Source of the DNA: Cheiracanthium punctorium
Lineage: Eukaryota; Arthropoda; Arachnida; Araneae; Cheiracanthiidae
DNA length: 64,000 bases
Reading direction: 5' to 3'
NCBI GenBank assembly: GCA_038373885.1
Contig: JAWZYV010002471.1
Coordinates: 248,001-312,000, forward strand
Of the stretch, positions 1 through 12,065 are shown piece after piece. Below the pieces are notes generated by a model. That model was not told where the DNA came from and ran no database searches. It was given only the letters and a program-made list of their open reading frames with translations. The translations under genes and the position numbers were made by a program. Every line of letters begins with the position of its first letter. Position 1 is the stretch's first letter.

Positions 1-2336
1 AAAACGATTATGGACCTTTAAAGCGACTACAACATCCAACTGTGATAACATTGGTGAAATTTGAAAATAATCTTTTCCGATTCTAAACTATCAAAGGTAA
101 TGAAGTACGGGCCAACTGCAAAATGCGTAGAGAATTTCCTTTTCAGTGTAAAAGGTGTATCTAATTTGACCCTCTGAATTTCAATAAGAATTTCCTATCA
201 AGCATGATGGAACTGCGTATTTAACTAAATTATCTTACAGTTGCATATAGTCAAGTAACATTCCAAATATTGCTGAACGTTTAACAAGAGGCTGAAGCTC
301 ACTTTTAGATTTTTATTATTGAAAAATGAACATATTAAGCATACCTAATGTGAAGTTATACCTTGTTCGTATGCGATATCCTCGTCTAAAATATCATTCA
401 CTCTACATGTTGATCTATATGTTACATACTGCAAAATCGTACTTAAGCCTGTTACTGGATATATATTTTAGAGTTGTCTTCGAATAGTGGACCCGTCGGT
501 GAAAGCTTGGTTCTCATTAGAACACCGATAATCAAGAAGTATTGGTTCTGGTCAGCGCTTGCTAGAGTGACAACCTCTCTCGGATAGACTGATGTATGAC
601 CGTGTTTGCTGAAAGGAATTGGTGCAAATTTAAATTTTTCATAACTCCAATGTCTTCCATATCGAAATGATACCTATAGGGCTGTTGATTTAGGTGCAAG
701 TTTCTCACCTGGAATTGGTTCCAAATTAGGTGATTCAGAGCTATTTTAGACTGGCAAGCTTGGCCAACTTATGCAGTGTTCCCCCAATAAAATGATCAAA
801 ACTTCCGTCCTTTGTTCTAATGCCTTGACGGCAAATTCAAGTCATTTGGGAAACTAAATTTAGAATTTCCGATAAAGTTATTTGTTCCTGGAAATATTAT
901 TTCTTACTAAATAAGTTCTACATTATGATTTTTGTAGTTTGCTATTTTCGAACATTCTACTAGTGGCTCTATATTCCTCCGTACATAATATTTCAAATCA
1001 TTCTGCTATCAGTAGATATTTGTTCTTCCACTTCAATTTTAATTGTTATCTATGTCTAGGTACTGTAGATTTAATTTATTATCTATTTTATAATACATCA
1101 ACGGCTTAATAGAAGAAAAAAAGCATTTTAAAAGTGGAATAAAATCTTATTAAATTATTTGAGAACGGTCCGATTTTATTTTGTAGGATCTTAAAATATA
1201 CACAAATTCTTCATCATGTGGTTAGATTTAAATTGAAACAACTTTCATACGAATAAAGCCGGATAAAAACAAAAGCGCAACACATTTGCACACAAGAGTT
1301 TATTTGAATTTATAAAATCAGTAAATATAAAGACCTCGGAAATAGACTAGAAAAAAACAAATTTTGAACACAAACATAAAATGATATCTCTATTTGAAAA
1401 CTTTTCGTTCCATCAAATAATAATATGAAATAATATCTCCAATAATATTTCTCGAGTACAAAATCTTTCGAGTTAAAAGGAGCACGAAACGCTAAATGAG
1501 ATTCTTTTTGTTTACATTTATAAAACTGAGTTATATAACAAAATAGGATATATACAAATAAAGAACACAAAAAATGAAATGATTTTAGCGATTTTCTTTG
1601 TCTTGTTTAATTCTATAACAGAGTATCTTACAGTGTCTTCTTTTTAAAATTAGTTAAAAGGTTTCACAGAGCATTCTAGGATATCATTACAATAAACTTT
1701 TGGGTCTTATTAGAACCACATATTTATCGAATGATAATGTCTTGATTTTTACAGTGAAAACATCTAATTTGTAATTACGCATAACTTTACAGTAATTTTA
1801 ATTATTTTGTTTCCCTGTTGCTGAGTGTTCCTTTTTTGCACGTGTAGAGTAGCTTTCTTCTTTGTAAAACAAAATGATAAGGCATAAAAATTCTTTATTA
1901 CAGGCATTTAGAAAAATTAAAAGGTTTCTAAGCACTCTACATTCCTAAATACCTGAAGCATTGTATATTTTTAAGTTAACATTCAAAATTTTTGAGGTGA
2001 TCTGCTTTTTTGTTCTGCTTAGATCTTAACGTTGCCGTAAATCTCCAAACATAGCAACAATAATACATGAAAATATTTTGAAAAGTAAAAAAATTTGATT
2101 TAAAGTTTGCAAATTTCGGAACTTGAAAGGAATAGCACTCTAGTGATAACAAAAAATATAGGCCCTTTTTAAAAAGGTTTTCTCTCTCCAAAAAAAAAAA
2201 AGAGAATATTACTAAAGTGGTTTCATTTCTATGTTTTCGTTTCTCTCATGTCATAAAAAAAATCATGTATTATACACACACTCTGTGCATTTTAATTTCA
2301 GTTATACTTTCATTCAGTTATAATTAGTTTTTCTTA
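1..2336. other. AT-rich DNA without recognised features
   Basis: I see no coding region, terminal repeat or known element here. Short open frames are low-complexity and match no family I know. It could be intergenic or intronic sequence. Confidence 0.6.
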
Positions 2337-2372
2337 GTTATACTTTTATGACCATCGTCATAAAAGTATAAC
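2337..2372. repeat. Perfect 16-bp-stem hairpin
   Basis: The word GTTATACTTTTATGAC at 2337-2352 is followed by the loop CATC and its exact reverse complement at 2357-2372. A related word (cagttatactttcatt) lies just upstream near 2300. No protein or RNA gene is evident nearby, so the hairpin may be the remnant of a small inverted-repeat element. Confidence 0.85.
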
Positions 2373-2417
2373 CTATCCTAAAAATAAAATTTCAACATTC
2401 TACGACTAATAGTTTTT

Positions 2418-2457
2418 GAGATACCCGAGTTACGTATATACGTAACTCGCATATCTC
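2418..2457. repeat. Imperfect 40-bp palindrome with perfect 24-bp core
   Basis: The core at 2426-2449 is centred on ACGTATATACGT and reads identically on both strands. It is extended outward by GAGATA / TATCTC, with a two-base mismatch between the two blocks. It lies about 50 bp from the preceding hairpin. Confidence 0.85.
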
Positions 2458-3553
2458 AGCATACGTAAACGTTCTAAAAGACTTCATAAAAAACTACTTA
2501 AAATGAGCTTGTCATTGGTCATAAAAGGAGTACATGCATATATAAGAATATGCGCACATGCGTGCGTTGATATGTCTCGCAAAAACACTTCAAAACGTTT
2601 AAAGATATTCAAAATCTTTTTTTTCTTCGAAATCTGCATGCTGAAAATTTTCCTGATCCCTATATCATGTAGAGCGGCAGTTCTACGAGTGACGCAGCCA
2701 GCCCCAGCCAACCAACCGTAAAACTTCGCGGCACTTATATTTACAGGTAACTTTCCAAATTTTTTGTTGTTCTCTCCTGGATCTCGGAATCCGCTCTAAC
2801 GAATTTTTTACAATTAATATATGATTTTAATCAATGCCAAATTCGATGAGTGACGTCGCCGGTTAAGCTAGGAAAACTCGTTTTTTTTTATTTAATCCAG
2901 TTCAAAGAGGGAACTATTTAACCCGCGTAAGGAAATACGGAAAATGATCTTGTTTCCAAGGCGGTAAAGAAGGCAGGGAGTAGGAATACAGTGCTGTAGA
3001 TCCGTGACAAGATTTGTACAAGTTACCTTATATCCTAAACCAGTTTGGTCGTAGACAGTTAGAACGATTCGATTCCGCTTTTTGACCAGATAACTTAGGT
3101 TCTGTACCCGATGTCGCACTTTTGCGAGATGAGCTTTGTGTTACTGTCGTTTTGGTTTTATTTCATTTTAAAATATAATAACAGATTATTATATATTTTA
3201 CTTATTTTATCTGTAATTTATTTTGCTATAATTAATAATTAAAAATAGTTAAGACTTTGAATTAAAAAAATAATTAATTTAAGTACTTTTTGGTAAAACT
3301 CCTTCTTAAATTTTTCTTTAAGTATTTCGTTTCCCTAGTATTTTGATACCTATTTCTAATTAAATTAAGTCTTTATTTTTCTAATATTATTAATTCTATT
3401 TGGAAAATTCAATATGTAATTAATATTTCAATGAATTTTTTTTTCTCTTCGGAAAGCTCACATAATTAATTAATAATAATTATTTAGTATTCAAAGGAAA
3501 ATAAATAGTAGTTTTACATACTAACTAGTTTTAATAATAATTCTTTTACTCTT
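2458..3553. other. AT-rich DNA without recognised features
   Basis: No gene or element is recognised. A short open frame on the plus strand at 2503-2721 shows no family motif and overlaps one on the other strand, as expected by chance. Confidence 0.5.
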
Positions 3554-3559
3554 CATGTA

Positions 3560-3890
3560 TGTAGGGTAGATTACCCGAGCGCCGCCAGGAGGAGCTGACC
3601 CGCCGGCGCCTAGAACCTCGGAGAGCCGAGCGTAAAAAAGGTTTGGAGAGAGCGACCTGAGACGCGGCCCACGTCAGCTGCACGAAGGCACTGGACACTT
3701 TTGTTTTCCATAATAGCGTTTAGAAACTGCAAAAGGCAGTAATCTGTTAATTATCGGAATGAAGTCCGTTTTCCTTTAACCATTTTGTAAATAGATTGCC
3801 TGTAAATAGCTTTTTTTTTTCTTGATTAAACGCTAACCTAGAGTTTTATTTTGTGTTGATTGATTATTGGAGACCCAAACGAGGGTACCA
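3560..3890 (+). mobile_element. Solo LTR candidate (331 bp) with 6-bp target duplication
   Basis: The segment begins TGTAGGGTAG and ends GGGTACCA, the TG...CA termini of a retroviral-type LTR. It is bounded by the direct repeat CATGTA at 3554-3559 and 3891-3896. The 5' half is strikingly GC-rich against its AT-rich surroundings, and an ATTAAA polyadenylation-like word lies at 3825-3830, giving the plus orientation. No gag or pol is seen on either side, so it would be a solo LTR left by recombination. Termini and target repeat are seen directly; class (Ty3 or BEL) cannot be decided. Confidence 0.7.
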
Positions 3891-4092
3891 CATGTATATA
3901 TAAAATTTATTGAAATTATAGAATAATAATTTTAAAACCAATATTTTTTCCAAATCTTAGGTTTTCTCACTTTTATTTTGTATTTCTTTAAATACCAGAT
4001 TTAAAATTTTATTCAATACTTTTCAGATAGAAATTTGATTAATTAATGTAAATTTATACATGCACTATATTTTGTATTAGACATTTAAAAGC

Positions 4093-4330
4093 CGGAGATG
4101 GCATCTAAAACAAGATGTTGCGGCCACCCGAGCCGAGTTGATAAGATACTGAAAATGGTAGATAACTGAAGTATAAATGTCCAGGGTTCTGGTCTACCGG
4201 ATGGCAGATAATCTAAAAATTCGGAGTTTTGGATGGTTTTTCTCACGATGTAACGTAAATATGCTTCAGAAACACTAAGAAAGTCAACCGCGCAAGACCC
4301 TTATTCTTAAACTGGTAGTTCATCTAAACC
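4093..4330 (+). mobile_element. Decayed tRNA-derived SINE copy
   Basis: The order of landmarks matches the better SINE copies in this window: a degenerate tRNA-like head (gagccgagttgataag), a B-box-like word (cagggttctggtct), then a body with ttcggagtttt and gatgtaacgtaaatatgc. It is strongly diverged and its ends are uncertain. Confidence 0.5.
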
Positions 4331-4424
4331 TTCTCTAAAAAAATGAAATTATCAACTGATAAAAAAACAAACAAATATAGTATGAAGTTAGTTTTCTAAA
4401 AAGCGAAATAAAACCAATTATAAA

Positions 4425-5137
4425 CAATAATTTTTTGAGTAATTTTCTATTTTATTAATGATTATAGACATTAATTAATTTAATCAACAATTTTGAGATG
4501 TATCATTAACTTAGTTAAAAACTTAGTGTATCATAATATAGTTAAAAATTTAACTTAGAGATAGCTTTAAACTGAAAGCAAACATTGCATTAATAGATTA
4601 CATTGCATTGAAATAATAGAGCGAGTAACTAGATTATCATTAATTAAGAACGAGATTACTAAATTAATAATTTTAACGAAACTTAACTTACGGTTATCGT
4701 TAAACTGAATGCAAATTAATGAATCACAATGCATTAAAACAATAGAACCAATAGTTATATATTGTTGTTGTTATTCTAGAATTACGGCCAATTAGCTACA
4801 CGTAGGTTCTAAGCCGAGACGTGGGGTGCCCTCCGTGGGGGTCTTTCTAAGCGGTCCTAACCCGTATTTACGCTGTTTTGGAGGAAACCACGGAAAACTC
4901 CGAACGATTAGGTCGACGGACGCAACCTGGTTTCGAACCAGGCACCTTCCGTCTCCCAGTTCAGAGCGCTATGCGCTCGGCCACTGATGGGGCCCAATAT
5001 TTATATAATTATAATTTAACTTACGTTTAGCATTAAACTGAATGCAAATTTATGAAAAAAATCAAAGATAGTGGCAGGGATACTAATCTGTACTCGACCC
5101 AAATTATAAATAGAAAATTACTCAAAAAATTATTGAT
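4425..5137. repeat. Repeat block bounded by ~30-bp inverted repeats
   Basis: The sequence caataattttttgagtaa near 4425-4452 recurs in inverted orientation near 5108-5137. Between them are three diverged direct repeats that share the phrase taaactgaatgcaaa (about 4553, 4683 and 5018). The spacing of the first two is about 130 bp; a SINE separates the second and third. This looks like an old element with internal tandem repeats, class unknown. Confidence 0.55.
4762..4998 (-). mobile_element. tRNA-derived SINE, best-preserved copy
   Basis: On the minus strand the element opens with a tRNA-like head. It has an A box (TGGCCGAGCGC) and a near-consensus B box (GGTTCGAAACC), the internal RNA polymerase III promoter. 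A body with TTCGGAGTTTTCC and GCGTAAATACG follows, then a 3' tail of AAC repeats (GTT repeats on the plus strand at about 4764-4777). The head folds as a tRNA in part only, and the attached body argues against a functional tRNA gene. It interrupts the surrounding 130-bp repeat block, so it is younger than that block. Confidence 0.85.
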
Positions 5138-5365
5138 TATAATCAGTATTATGTCTCTTATTATAAAATTCTAACAAAAATATGTCAATTTTCTGTTACA
5201 TGTTACAAAAGAACTTGCTGTGACTTTTTTAATCAAATACTCTGATACTGCATGGAAACAGGTTTGTATATTTATTTACATAACTTAGTGTTAAGCATAC
5301 TTCCGAAATTCGTCCTTGAAACTAATTTATTAGCTTCTGACCATACCCTTAAAAAGTAATTATAT

Positions 5366-6147
5366 CACCATACAAAAACCCTTAGCTGGTTAAAACTTTG
5401 TGACGCAGCATTTTTTTTATAGCTCTATGAATTTTAAATATGGGTCTTAAAAATAATGATATCAAATTTTGAGTGACGCCCTGCTGGGAATTTTAAAGAT
5501 TTGTTTTTAAATTCCATTACAGCTACTTTCGTTTTATTTTCTAAAGAAGATTTACGCATTTAAGCAATGCTTTTAATTATGAAATACACTGTCAAATATA
5601 TCACACTTTCACTGAGGCTATATAATGTATTCAAATGAATTTATTTCAATAATTTAATTTATCTTTTGCGTCACGCTATCCAAAAGGGCAAGTAAAATTT
5701 ACGTAAATATTTAGTTAGTGTCATAGTATCCAAACTAAGTGCAATGTATATGAAAATTTACGTAAATATTTAGTTAGTGTCAGAGTAACCAAACTAAGTG
5801 CAATGTATATGAAAATTTTGCTTGCCCTTTTGGATAGCGTGACGCAAAAGATAAATTAAATTATTGAAATAAATTCATTTGAATACATTATATAGCCTCA
5901 GTGAAAGTGTAATATATTTGACAGTGTATTTCATAATTAAAAGCATTGCTTAAATGCGTAAATCTTCTTTAGAAAATAAAACGAAAGTAACTGTAATAGA
6001 ATGTAAAAACAAATCTTTAAAATTCCCAGCAGGGCGTCACTCAAAATTTGATATTATTTTTAAGACCCATATTTAAAATTCATAGAGCTATAAAGTAAAA
6101 TGCTGCGTCACAAATTTTTAACCAGTTAAGGGTTTTTGCATGGGGAT
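5366..6147. mobile_element. Near-palindromic inverted-repeat element (~780 bp)
   Basis: Two arms of about 324 bp (5369-5692 and 5823-6146) are reverse complements of each other with only scattered mismatches. Both carry the landmarks cccttagctggtt / aaccagttaaggg and gtgacgcagca / tgctgcgtcac. About 130 bp separates the arms, so the DNA could extrude a very large cruciform. No coding capacity is seen. It resembles a foldback element or palindromic MITE. Similarity fades outward, so the exact ends and any target duplication are uncertain. Confidence 0.85.
5694..5811 (+). repeat. 59-bp tandem dimer in the loop of the palindromic element
   Basis: Units 5694-5752 and 5753-5811 both begin aaaatttacgtaaatattta and differ at only two positions (catagtatc versus cagagtaac). 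The dimer occupies most of the spacer between the inverted arms. Confidence 0.9.
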
Positions 6148-6708
6148 TTCCTTTTACTTCGTACAAGGAAGTAAAAAATGTAAACGTAATTATCAGTGCT
6201 GCAGCTGCACGCATAAAGACTACTCCTTAACTTTCAAATAAATTATTTAAAAGGGTAAGAAAATGGAGCGGCTGGCTGAAACTAACTGAAGCAACAAATC
6301 CTTTGAAACACCCACAGCTGTTTTGAGATTGCATTCGTTGAAAATTATACTCAAGAAAAAAAAAATTGAACAACCAGATACTTTGGTAACAGTTGGCCTG
6401 TAAAGATATCCGTCTCGATAAATGAAAAATTCATTCTCGTAGTTGATGTGGGCGTTTAACGAGTAATCAATAAGTCTATAAAAGAATTCCTTTACGGTCG
6501 ACAAAATTGAATTTTTTCCCCCATTTTTTTGCGAAACAACTTTGACGAGCCTGCCGTTGAAGACTGCATTTTTAATGCTATTATTCATTTGGAAACAATT
6601 TACATATACCCACATTTATGCAAAAACGTAAGCATATCATACATAAACCTACGCAAGTATAAATAGAGAGAAAAAGACTGTTATACAAATATATATGTAT
6701 GTATATAT

Positions 6709-7762
6709 GGGTGTTCCAAAATAGATATTACAGCGATTATCTTTTAAACGGTAAGTGATAGAAACATACTTTCAATTAGAAAAGTTAGTCACATAAACAG
6801 TAGATTTCAGATTGGGCTATTTTTTACTAGGGTCTGTATACATATTAAAATACGAAATTTAATTTTTATACGGTCTCTCCTTTCCTATCACTTACATTTA
6901 GAAAAATGTTGCCATTTGTCTAAAAATTAATTTAAAAAATCCCGTGTCTGTATGTGAAATAATTAGCGAGAAAATTAGTTTTGAAAATGATGACTTACAC
7001 CACTGAACGCACTGTGTTAACATCAGTTTTCAGGAGAAAAAATCTTTACTTTAGTTGACCAACTATGATAAAAGATACTTAAAGATCCCATTGTTGGGAA
7101 AAACAATTAAACGCGTTCAAATTTGTGAAATCAACAGGTGCAGTTTGACCTAAAATGATCGATACTGCTTTATGAAATTAGCGATTATTTAGTCTTTCAG
7201 GGGGGTCATCCACTAATTACATCACGCTTCTAGAGAAGGAAGTTTAAAGTGTAAAAGAGAATGACAGAATAATGGTGTAGGTTACTACGGTGTTATAACT
7301 TCACTAGAAACTACCAAATATGCTTTATAGGAAAATTCTAGCTAAATTAGGATTTGAGGAGTCAACTGCGTTCATCGAGTGACTATTAACATAAATTAAC
7401 GTCAGTTGAAAAGTAATTACATTTTTCTCAATTTTGAGACATCCCCTTAGTGTCTGGCGACAAAGCCAAAATTTTCAAATTTCAATATCTTGCTATGTGT
7501 TTCACGTAGAGACGCGGGATTTTTTTTTTTTTTATTATTAATTTTCTTAGACAAAGAGCAACATTTTTCTAAATATAAGTGATAGGAAAGGAGGGACTGT
7601 ATAAAAATTAAATTTTGCATTTTAATATGTATACAACCCCTAATAAAAAATTGCCATAGCTGAAAGCTACTCTTAATTTGACTAACTTTTCTAATTGAAA
7701 GTATGTTTCCAGCACTTACCGTTTAAAAGATAATCGCGGTCACATCTATTTTGAAACACCCG
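6709..7762. mobile_element. DNA transposon derivative with ~260-bp terminal inverted repeats
   Basis: The left end reads GGGTGTTCCAAAATAGAT and the right end is the inverted GGGTGTTTCAAAATAGAT. The arms stay recognisably complementary for about 260 bp, sharing cttttaaacggtaagtg, actttcaattagaaaagtta and tcctttcctatcactta. The ~530-bp interior has no recognisable gene. The terminal word resembles those of Tc1/mariner-type MITEs in this window, which is an inference. An AT-rich flank prevents a clear target duplication. Confidence 0.8.
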
Positions 7763-10537
7763 GTATGTATAAATAGAAAGCTCAGTACTATCTTATTAAT
7801 AATGTGCGATACGAATTGATGTCTTTTATGGGTCCTTTGGAATATATGATTTTTGATATCAGACTCTAGTACATTGATACTACCGTACCAGACACTATTG
7901 CTTTAGAAACCATTTTGTTTCCTACCTTACGAGTGTCTTCACACGCACACTGATGGATTCCTTTTAGAATTTTCTTTGGGTTTGGTCTTTTTAGTGACTC
8001 TTATTTAATTTTTATCTACATAATGGACCTTTTTTACACACACTTCAATGGTGAACTTGAGGCTATCTATGTGAATCCTCCCACAACTCGTCTTTCGTAT
8101 TGCCCCTCATCAGAGAGCAGTAGTATTTGTAGATTCTGTCGCTAACTTTCAGGCTTTCTCAAGAAGCTTGAAGTGAACTTGAACAAAGCTGCAGGGAGAT
8201 GCTGAAGAGGATTCAAGTATGTGTTGCTTTGAAATGGGTGCTATCCCATTCTGGTCTTTAATGTAGAGAGATGGCAAACTGTTTGGCAAAAAAAGTACAG
8301 GTATACTTCAAAAGTCTTGTCGTAGCCTGCTCTTGCACTCAGCTAAATAGACATCAAGAGCATTTTCAAGTAATCATTTTTCGTCTAGCTCTCCGGGCTA
8401 CCGCAGATAAATACTTGAGCATGCTTTGTTAATCACCATGTGCCCCGGATTCATCTATCTCTGCTTTAAACTGTGACTTATAGTTTGAAGTGATATTTTA
8501 AGCATAAACGTATGCAGTTTATTTTTCTACTATTTTTCTCAAGAGGTATCTTCAGGAGTTTTTCATGTAATATCTTCATACATGTTTTAAAAGTGTTTTT
8601 GAATTTTCTTACATTTATATACACACGTGTCTTTATATATTTTAAACAAAGAATTTAAAATTTGAGTGATCATTTTTTTTAAATTTAATTTAAGAAGTGG
8701 TATTTCTACATTAAACAAAATAGTGCTACGAACATGATGGTGTTACATTAAGATTTTGTAAGTAATGTACACACTATTTTTTGCATAGTTTTTTGTTGCA
8801 CAAGCATGAAGATGTATACTCAAATAAAAAAAACGTTTAATATATGCATATTTAAAATATTAATGATGCATTGCAAAGGTATTTTACATTCAAACTATAA
8901 TATCAATTTGCAAATTCAAGTAGACTTTCTCGAAGGAATTCCCAAGTACTTAACGAAAATTTATTGGTATGGAATATTTAAATACCGATGCTACAATAAG
9001 CTCACGAATAAGTTTTATTATTCATGAATGAAAGATTTTTATGTCGCCATTCTGTGAACAGGAATTGTTTGAAGGGTGAAGAATATTTATTTCATTCAAC
9101 ATATTTCGTCGATTTGCAATTGAAATCAATTAAATCCGAGACTGCCGAGTTTATTAAGATTATTGGTGCATGAGAAAAAAGCACCCTCTTAAAGATCTTA
9201 TTAGTAGAAATTATTACGAAAATTTATGGCAGTAAAATGCTCTGATGATTGTAAAGCGTCGATATGAAGATGCGTGGGTGAAGTTGTTGATCAAAGAATC
9301 CTACAAACATTGAAAAGTCTTATTTCATCGATTATTTAAGAGATGTTTCAGAACAATAAAAATGTAAGAGGATAAAAATATCTTTAGCATAAAATTATAT
9401 ACTTTGTCAGATGCATATTTGTTATTGCTCTATTATTTTAGTTTAATTTCTGCAAAGCATTTTATTAAGAGTAAATTTTAAAGCAAGCTCCCACAGTTCT
9501 TTAAATATTCTGCAAGTAAAACGGACAGTTCGATAAGTTTTCTAAATGCAAACAGAGAGGAGCGGATTCTGGAATATCAGATAATTTTATGTCCATTCTG
9601 CTTTCAGTTCCCTTCTATTTTTTAAGCTCTCACTTTTTTTATTTTGTTCGACAAAGGACTGTTTTTAATGACTGTTTTTTAGACAAAAGGATTGTTTTTT
9701 AGGCAAAGGACTGTTTTTTATAGAAGTTCTTTGAGGTTTTAGTTAATTTTCTATTTAGTTTCACAACTGATTGCTTAATCAGGAAAGACTGACAATTCGC
9801 AATAAGTGTTTGAGCTTGAAATTTTTACATAAATTATTCTATACCTTGGTCCATCTTAATAAAAAAGCTTTATTAAAATATTTTTTTACTTATAAGTAAA
9901 AAATTGACAGTATTAAATTATTGTAATGTACATTCACTGATCTTCAGTACTTCAGAAATTCTTGATAACAGAACGTGGCCTAAGTATGATGTGCTTCGTA
10001 TGTTTCGATATTGCGTTTTTATAGTGTCAAATTTTCAACCGTTTCTCGGGTTTTTTGATATGAAATCAACTTTGCTTAACACAAAGATATTTCATTAATC
10101 TTCTATTGGTAGTAGTTTCAAAAACATGCTTCTCCCTTTCTTGTCTAAGACTTAGCATATCTAGTAACTAGTTTCATCTTTATTAGCTGTAGTACGCAAA
10201 TGTCACAATTAGAAATAAAAACAAGTAGTTATTCAAACAGTTCATGGGACAACGGGAAATATACTCACCATAATGCTTCAGCATTTCATTGAGTTTTTAC
10301 TGTTTTTATATTGACAGCTTCTCAAATCAGATTTTTCCCCCCCCCTGCCATATTGTAAGCCAATTTAGAATAAGTATATTTGTTGAAGTAAAAGCGAGAT
10401 CTAATTTTTACAAAAATATTTTTGTAGAAACGTTCAAAATCTATTTGTCTTGACCCATTTTCTTGAGTCCACAGTGATGTTCAAACTCTAACGACACGCA
10501 CACACACACACAAATCACCTACATACATAAATATATA
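7763..10537. other. AT-rich DNA without recognised features
   Basis: No transposase motif, inverted repeat or exon-like frame is recognised. A short CA microsatellite lies at about 10498-10511, just before the mariner element. Confidence 0.5.
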
Positions 10538-12060
10538 CAGGGTTGTCCAAATTAAACTTCCCCAACTCAGAGGCCTGTGCAGGATGTTGTATGGGTCATA
10601 ATGTGATGAAATTTGGAAAACAGACACTTCAGATCATGCGCTCGAGATTTATTTAAAAAAATATTAGTACAAGAAGTTGCCGATAGGTGGTGCTGTAACA
10701 CTAGTAATTTGCATATTTCAACAACGTGATTTGCAGAAATAAAGCTTCTGCGCAACGTATACAACAGAGGAGCCCCACAAAAGTGGAAGACAGGCGCGAC
10801 ACAGGCAGTTGTTTCCAGCTCGCTGATGAATGGCGCTGGAGTGCTGTTGAATGGCGACTTTGAAAGACAAAGCTCTGTTAGTGAAACTTTTCTATCAGAA
10901 TGACGAGAACTCCTGTGCTGCGATAAGAGCAATCCGTCGGCTAAAGAACTTACGCCGAGAACCAACGACACCACGCGCTTTACGAGACATGACGAAGAAG
11001 TTCGAAAGAACCGGGCAGCTGAGAATTTTACCAGGTAGAGGACGACATGTTGTGGATTCTGCACGCGTACAAGACGTTGCTTTGGAGGTCGTGGATGCCA
11101 CTAGCCAATCGCCACATGGTGTTGTCAGTGTGCCAACTGTTTCTCGTGCTATTCGACCGTCTGCCGTGTAATGCGTATAATCCTGGGTTATTTTCCTTAC
11201 AAAATCCATAGCCTTCATCAGCTGTCCGACGGGGATCCTGCAATTCGGGAAACATTTGCGCTGCAGTTCCTTGCCAGAATGGAAGTCGATGCTGCTTGGC
11301 CGTGGAACATCCTTTGGACAGATGAGGCCCATTTTCGCCTGAATGGTCAAGTGAATACGCACAACTACCATGTGTGGGGAAGTGAAAACCCGCACGCAAT
11401 CCATCAAGTGCCCTTGCACCCTGCAAAGGTTACGATATGGTGCGGTTTCACCGCAACATTCGTCATTGGGCTGTATTTTTTTGAAGAGGTGACTCCAAGA
11501 GGTTTCGAAACCTGCTTTGTCACAGGAAAAAGGTATCAGAAACTGTTGCAAACATTTGTGATCCCTGAAATGCAGCAACATGGCCACCTCCGGGGCATGA
11601 TATTTATGCAGGATGGTGCACCTCCCCGTGATCAGCCGCTGTTTCCCTACAGCTTGGCCTCCTCGCTCGGCTGATCTCACACCGTGCGACTTTTGGTTAT
11701 GGGGATTCTTAAAGGATCAGGTGTACCGAGAACACCCAGCAACCTTAGCTCCTCTGAAAGACGCAATTATTCGGAATGTTCGTGGAATTAATGTGGACTT
11801 ACTGCGTTCTGCTGTGGAACACACTGCTTTACGAATGGAAAGAGTTATGGAGAACTACGGCACACATATAGAACATCTGTAGAATGTCTTGTTTGATCTG
11901 CAGCGCCACCTATCGGCAACTTCTTTTACTAATATTTTTTTAAAAATAAATCTTGAGCGCATGATCTGACGTGTCTGTTTTCCAAATTTCATCACATTAT
12001 GACCCATACAGCATCCTGCACAGGTCTCTGAGTTGGGGAAGTTTAATTTGGACAACCCTG
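10538..12060 (+). mobile_element. Tc1/mariner-superfamily element, DUF4817 type, with ~160-bp TIRs
   Basis: The ends are CAGGGTTGTCCAAATTAAAC and its inverse, with TA on both sides (10536-10537 and 12061-12062). TIRs of about 160 bp (10538-10697 and 11902-12060) are nearly identical, which suggests a fairly recent insertion. Both TIRs end inward with the word CGATAGGTGGYGCTG. The element carries a broken transposase gene. Its right end forms part of the target site of the next element. Confidence 0.93.
10851..11882 (+). pseudogene. Broken DUF4817-type mariner transposase
   Basis: The reading frame starts at 10851 with an N-terminal helix-turn-helix region (LLVKLFYQNDENSCAAIRAI, then GQLRILPGRGRHVVD) typical of DUF4817 proteins. 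Its frame runs to 11171, where it breaks. A second frame (11171-11674) carries the first catalytic aspartate block (WNILWTDEAHF) and the second (MQDGAPP). A third frame (to 11882) carries PPRSADLTPCDFWLWGF with the third aspartate, ending MENYGTHIEHL. A DDE/DDD transposase would bind the TIRs and cut and paste the element. Between the second and third blocks the protein is too short and out of frame, which points to a deletion of a few tens of bases near 11630. The copy is inactive as read. Confidence 0.9.
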
Positions 12061-12065
12061 TACAT

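Noticed and set aside
4920..4996. Possible functional tRNA gene on the minus strand
   Set aside because: A and B boxes are good, but the head continues into a SINE body and AAC tail and the arms do not all pair; it is better explained as a SINE.
6247..6615. 122-codon open frame, minus strand
   Set aside because: No domain, signal or family motif is visible, and a frame of this length is possible by chance in 64 kb; no splice or promoter context supports it.
10895..11680. 261-codon open frame on the minus strand
   Set aside because: It is the antisense shadow of the mariner transposase, whose plus-strand translation has all the family motifs.
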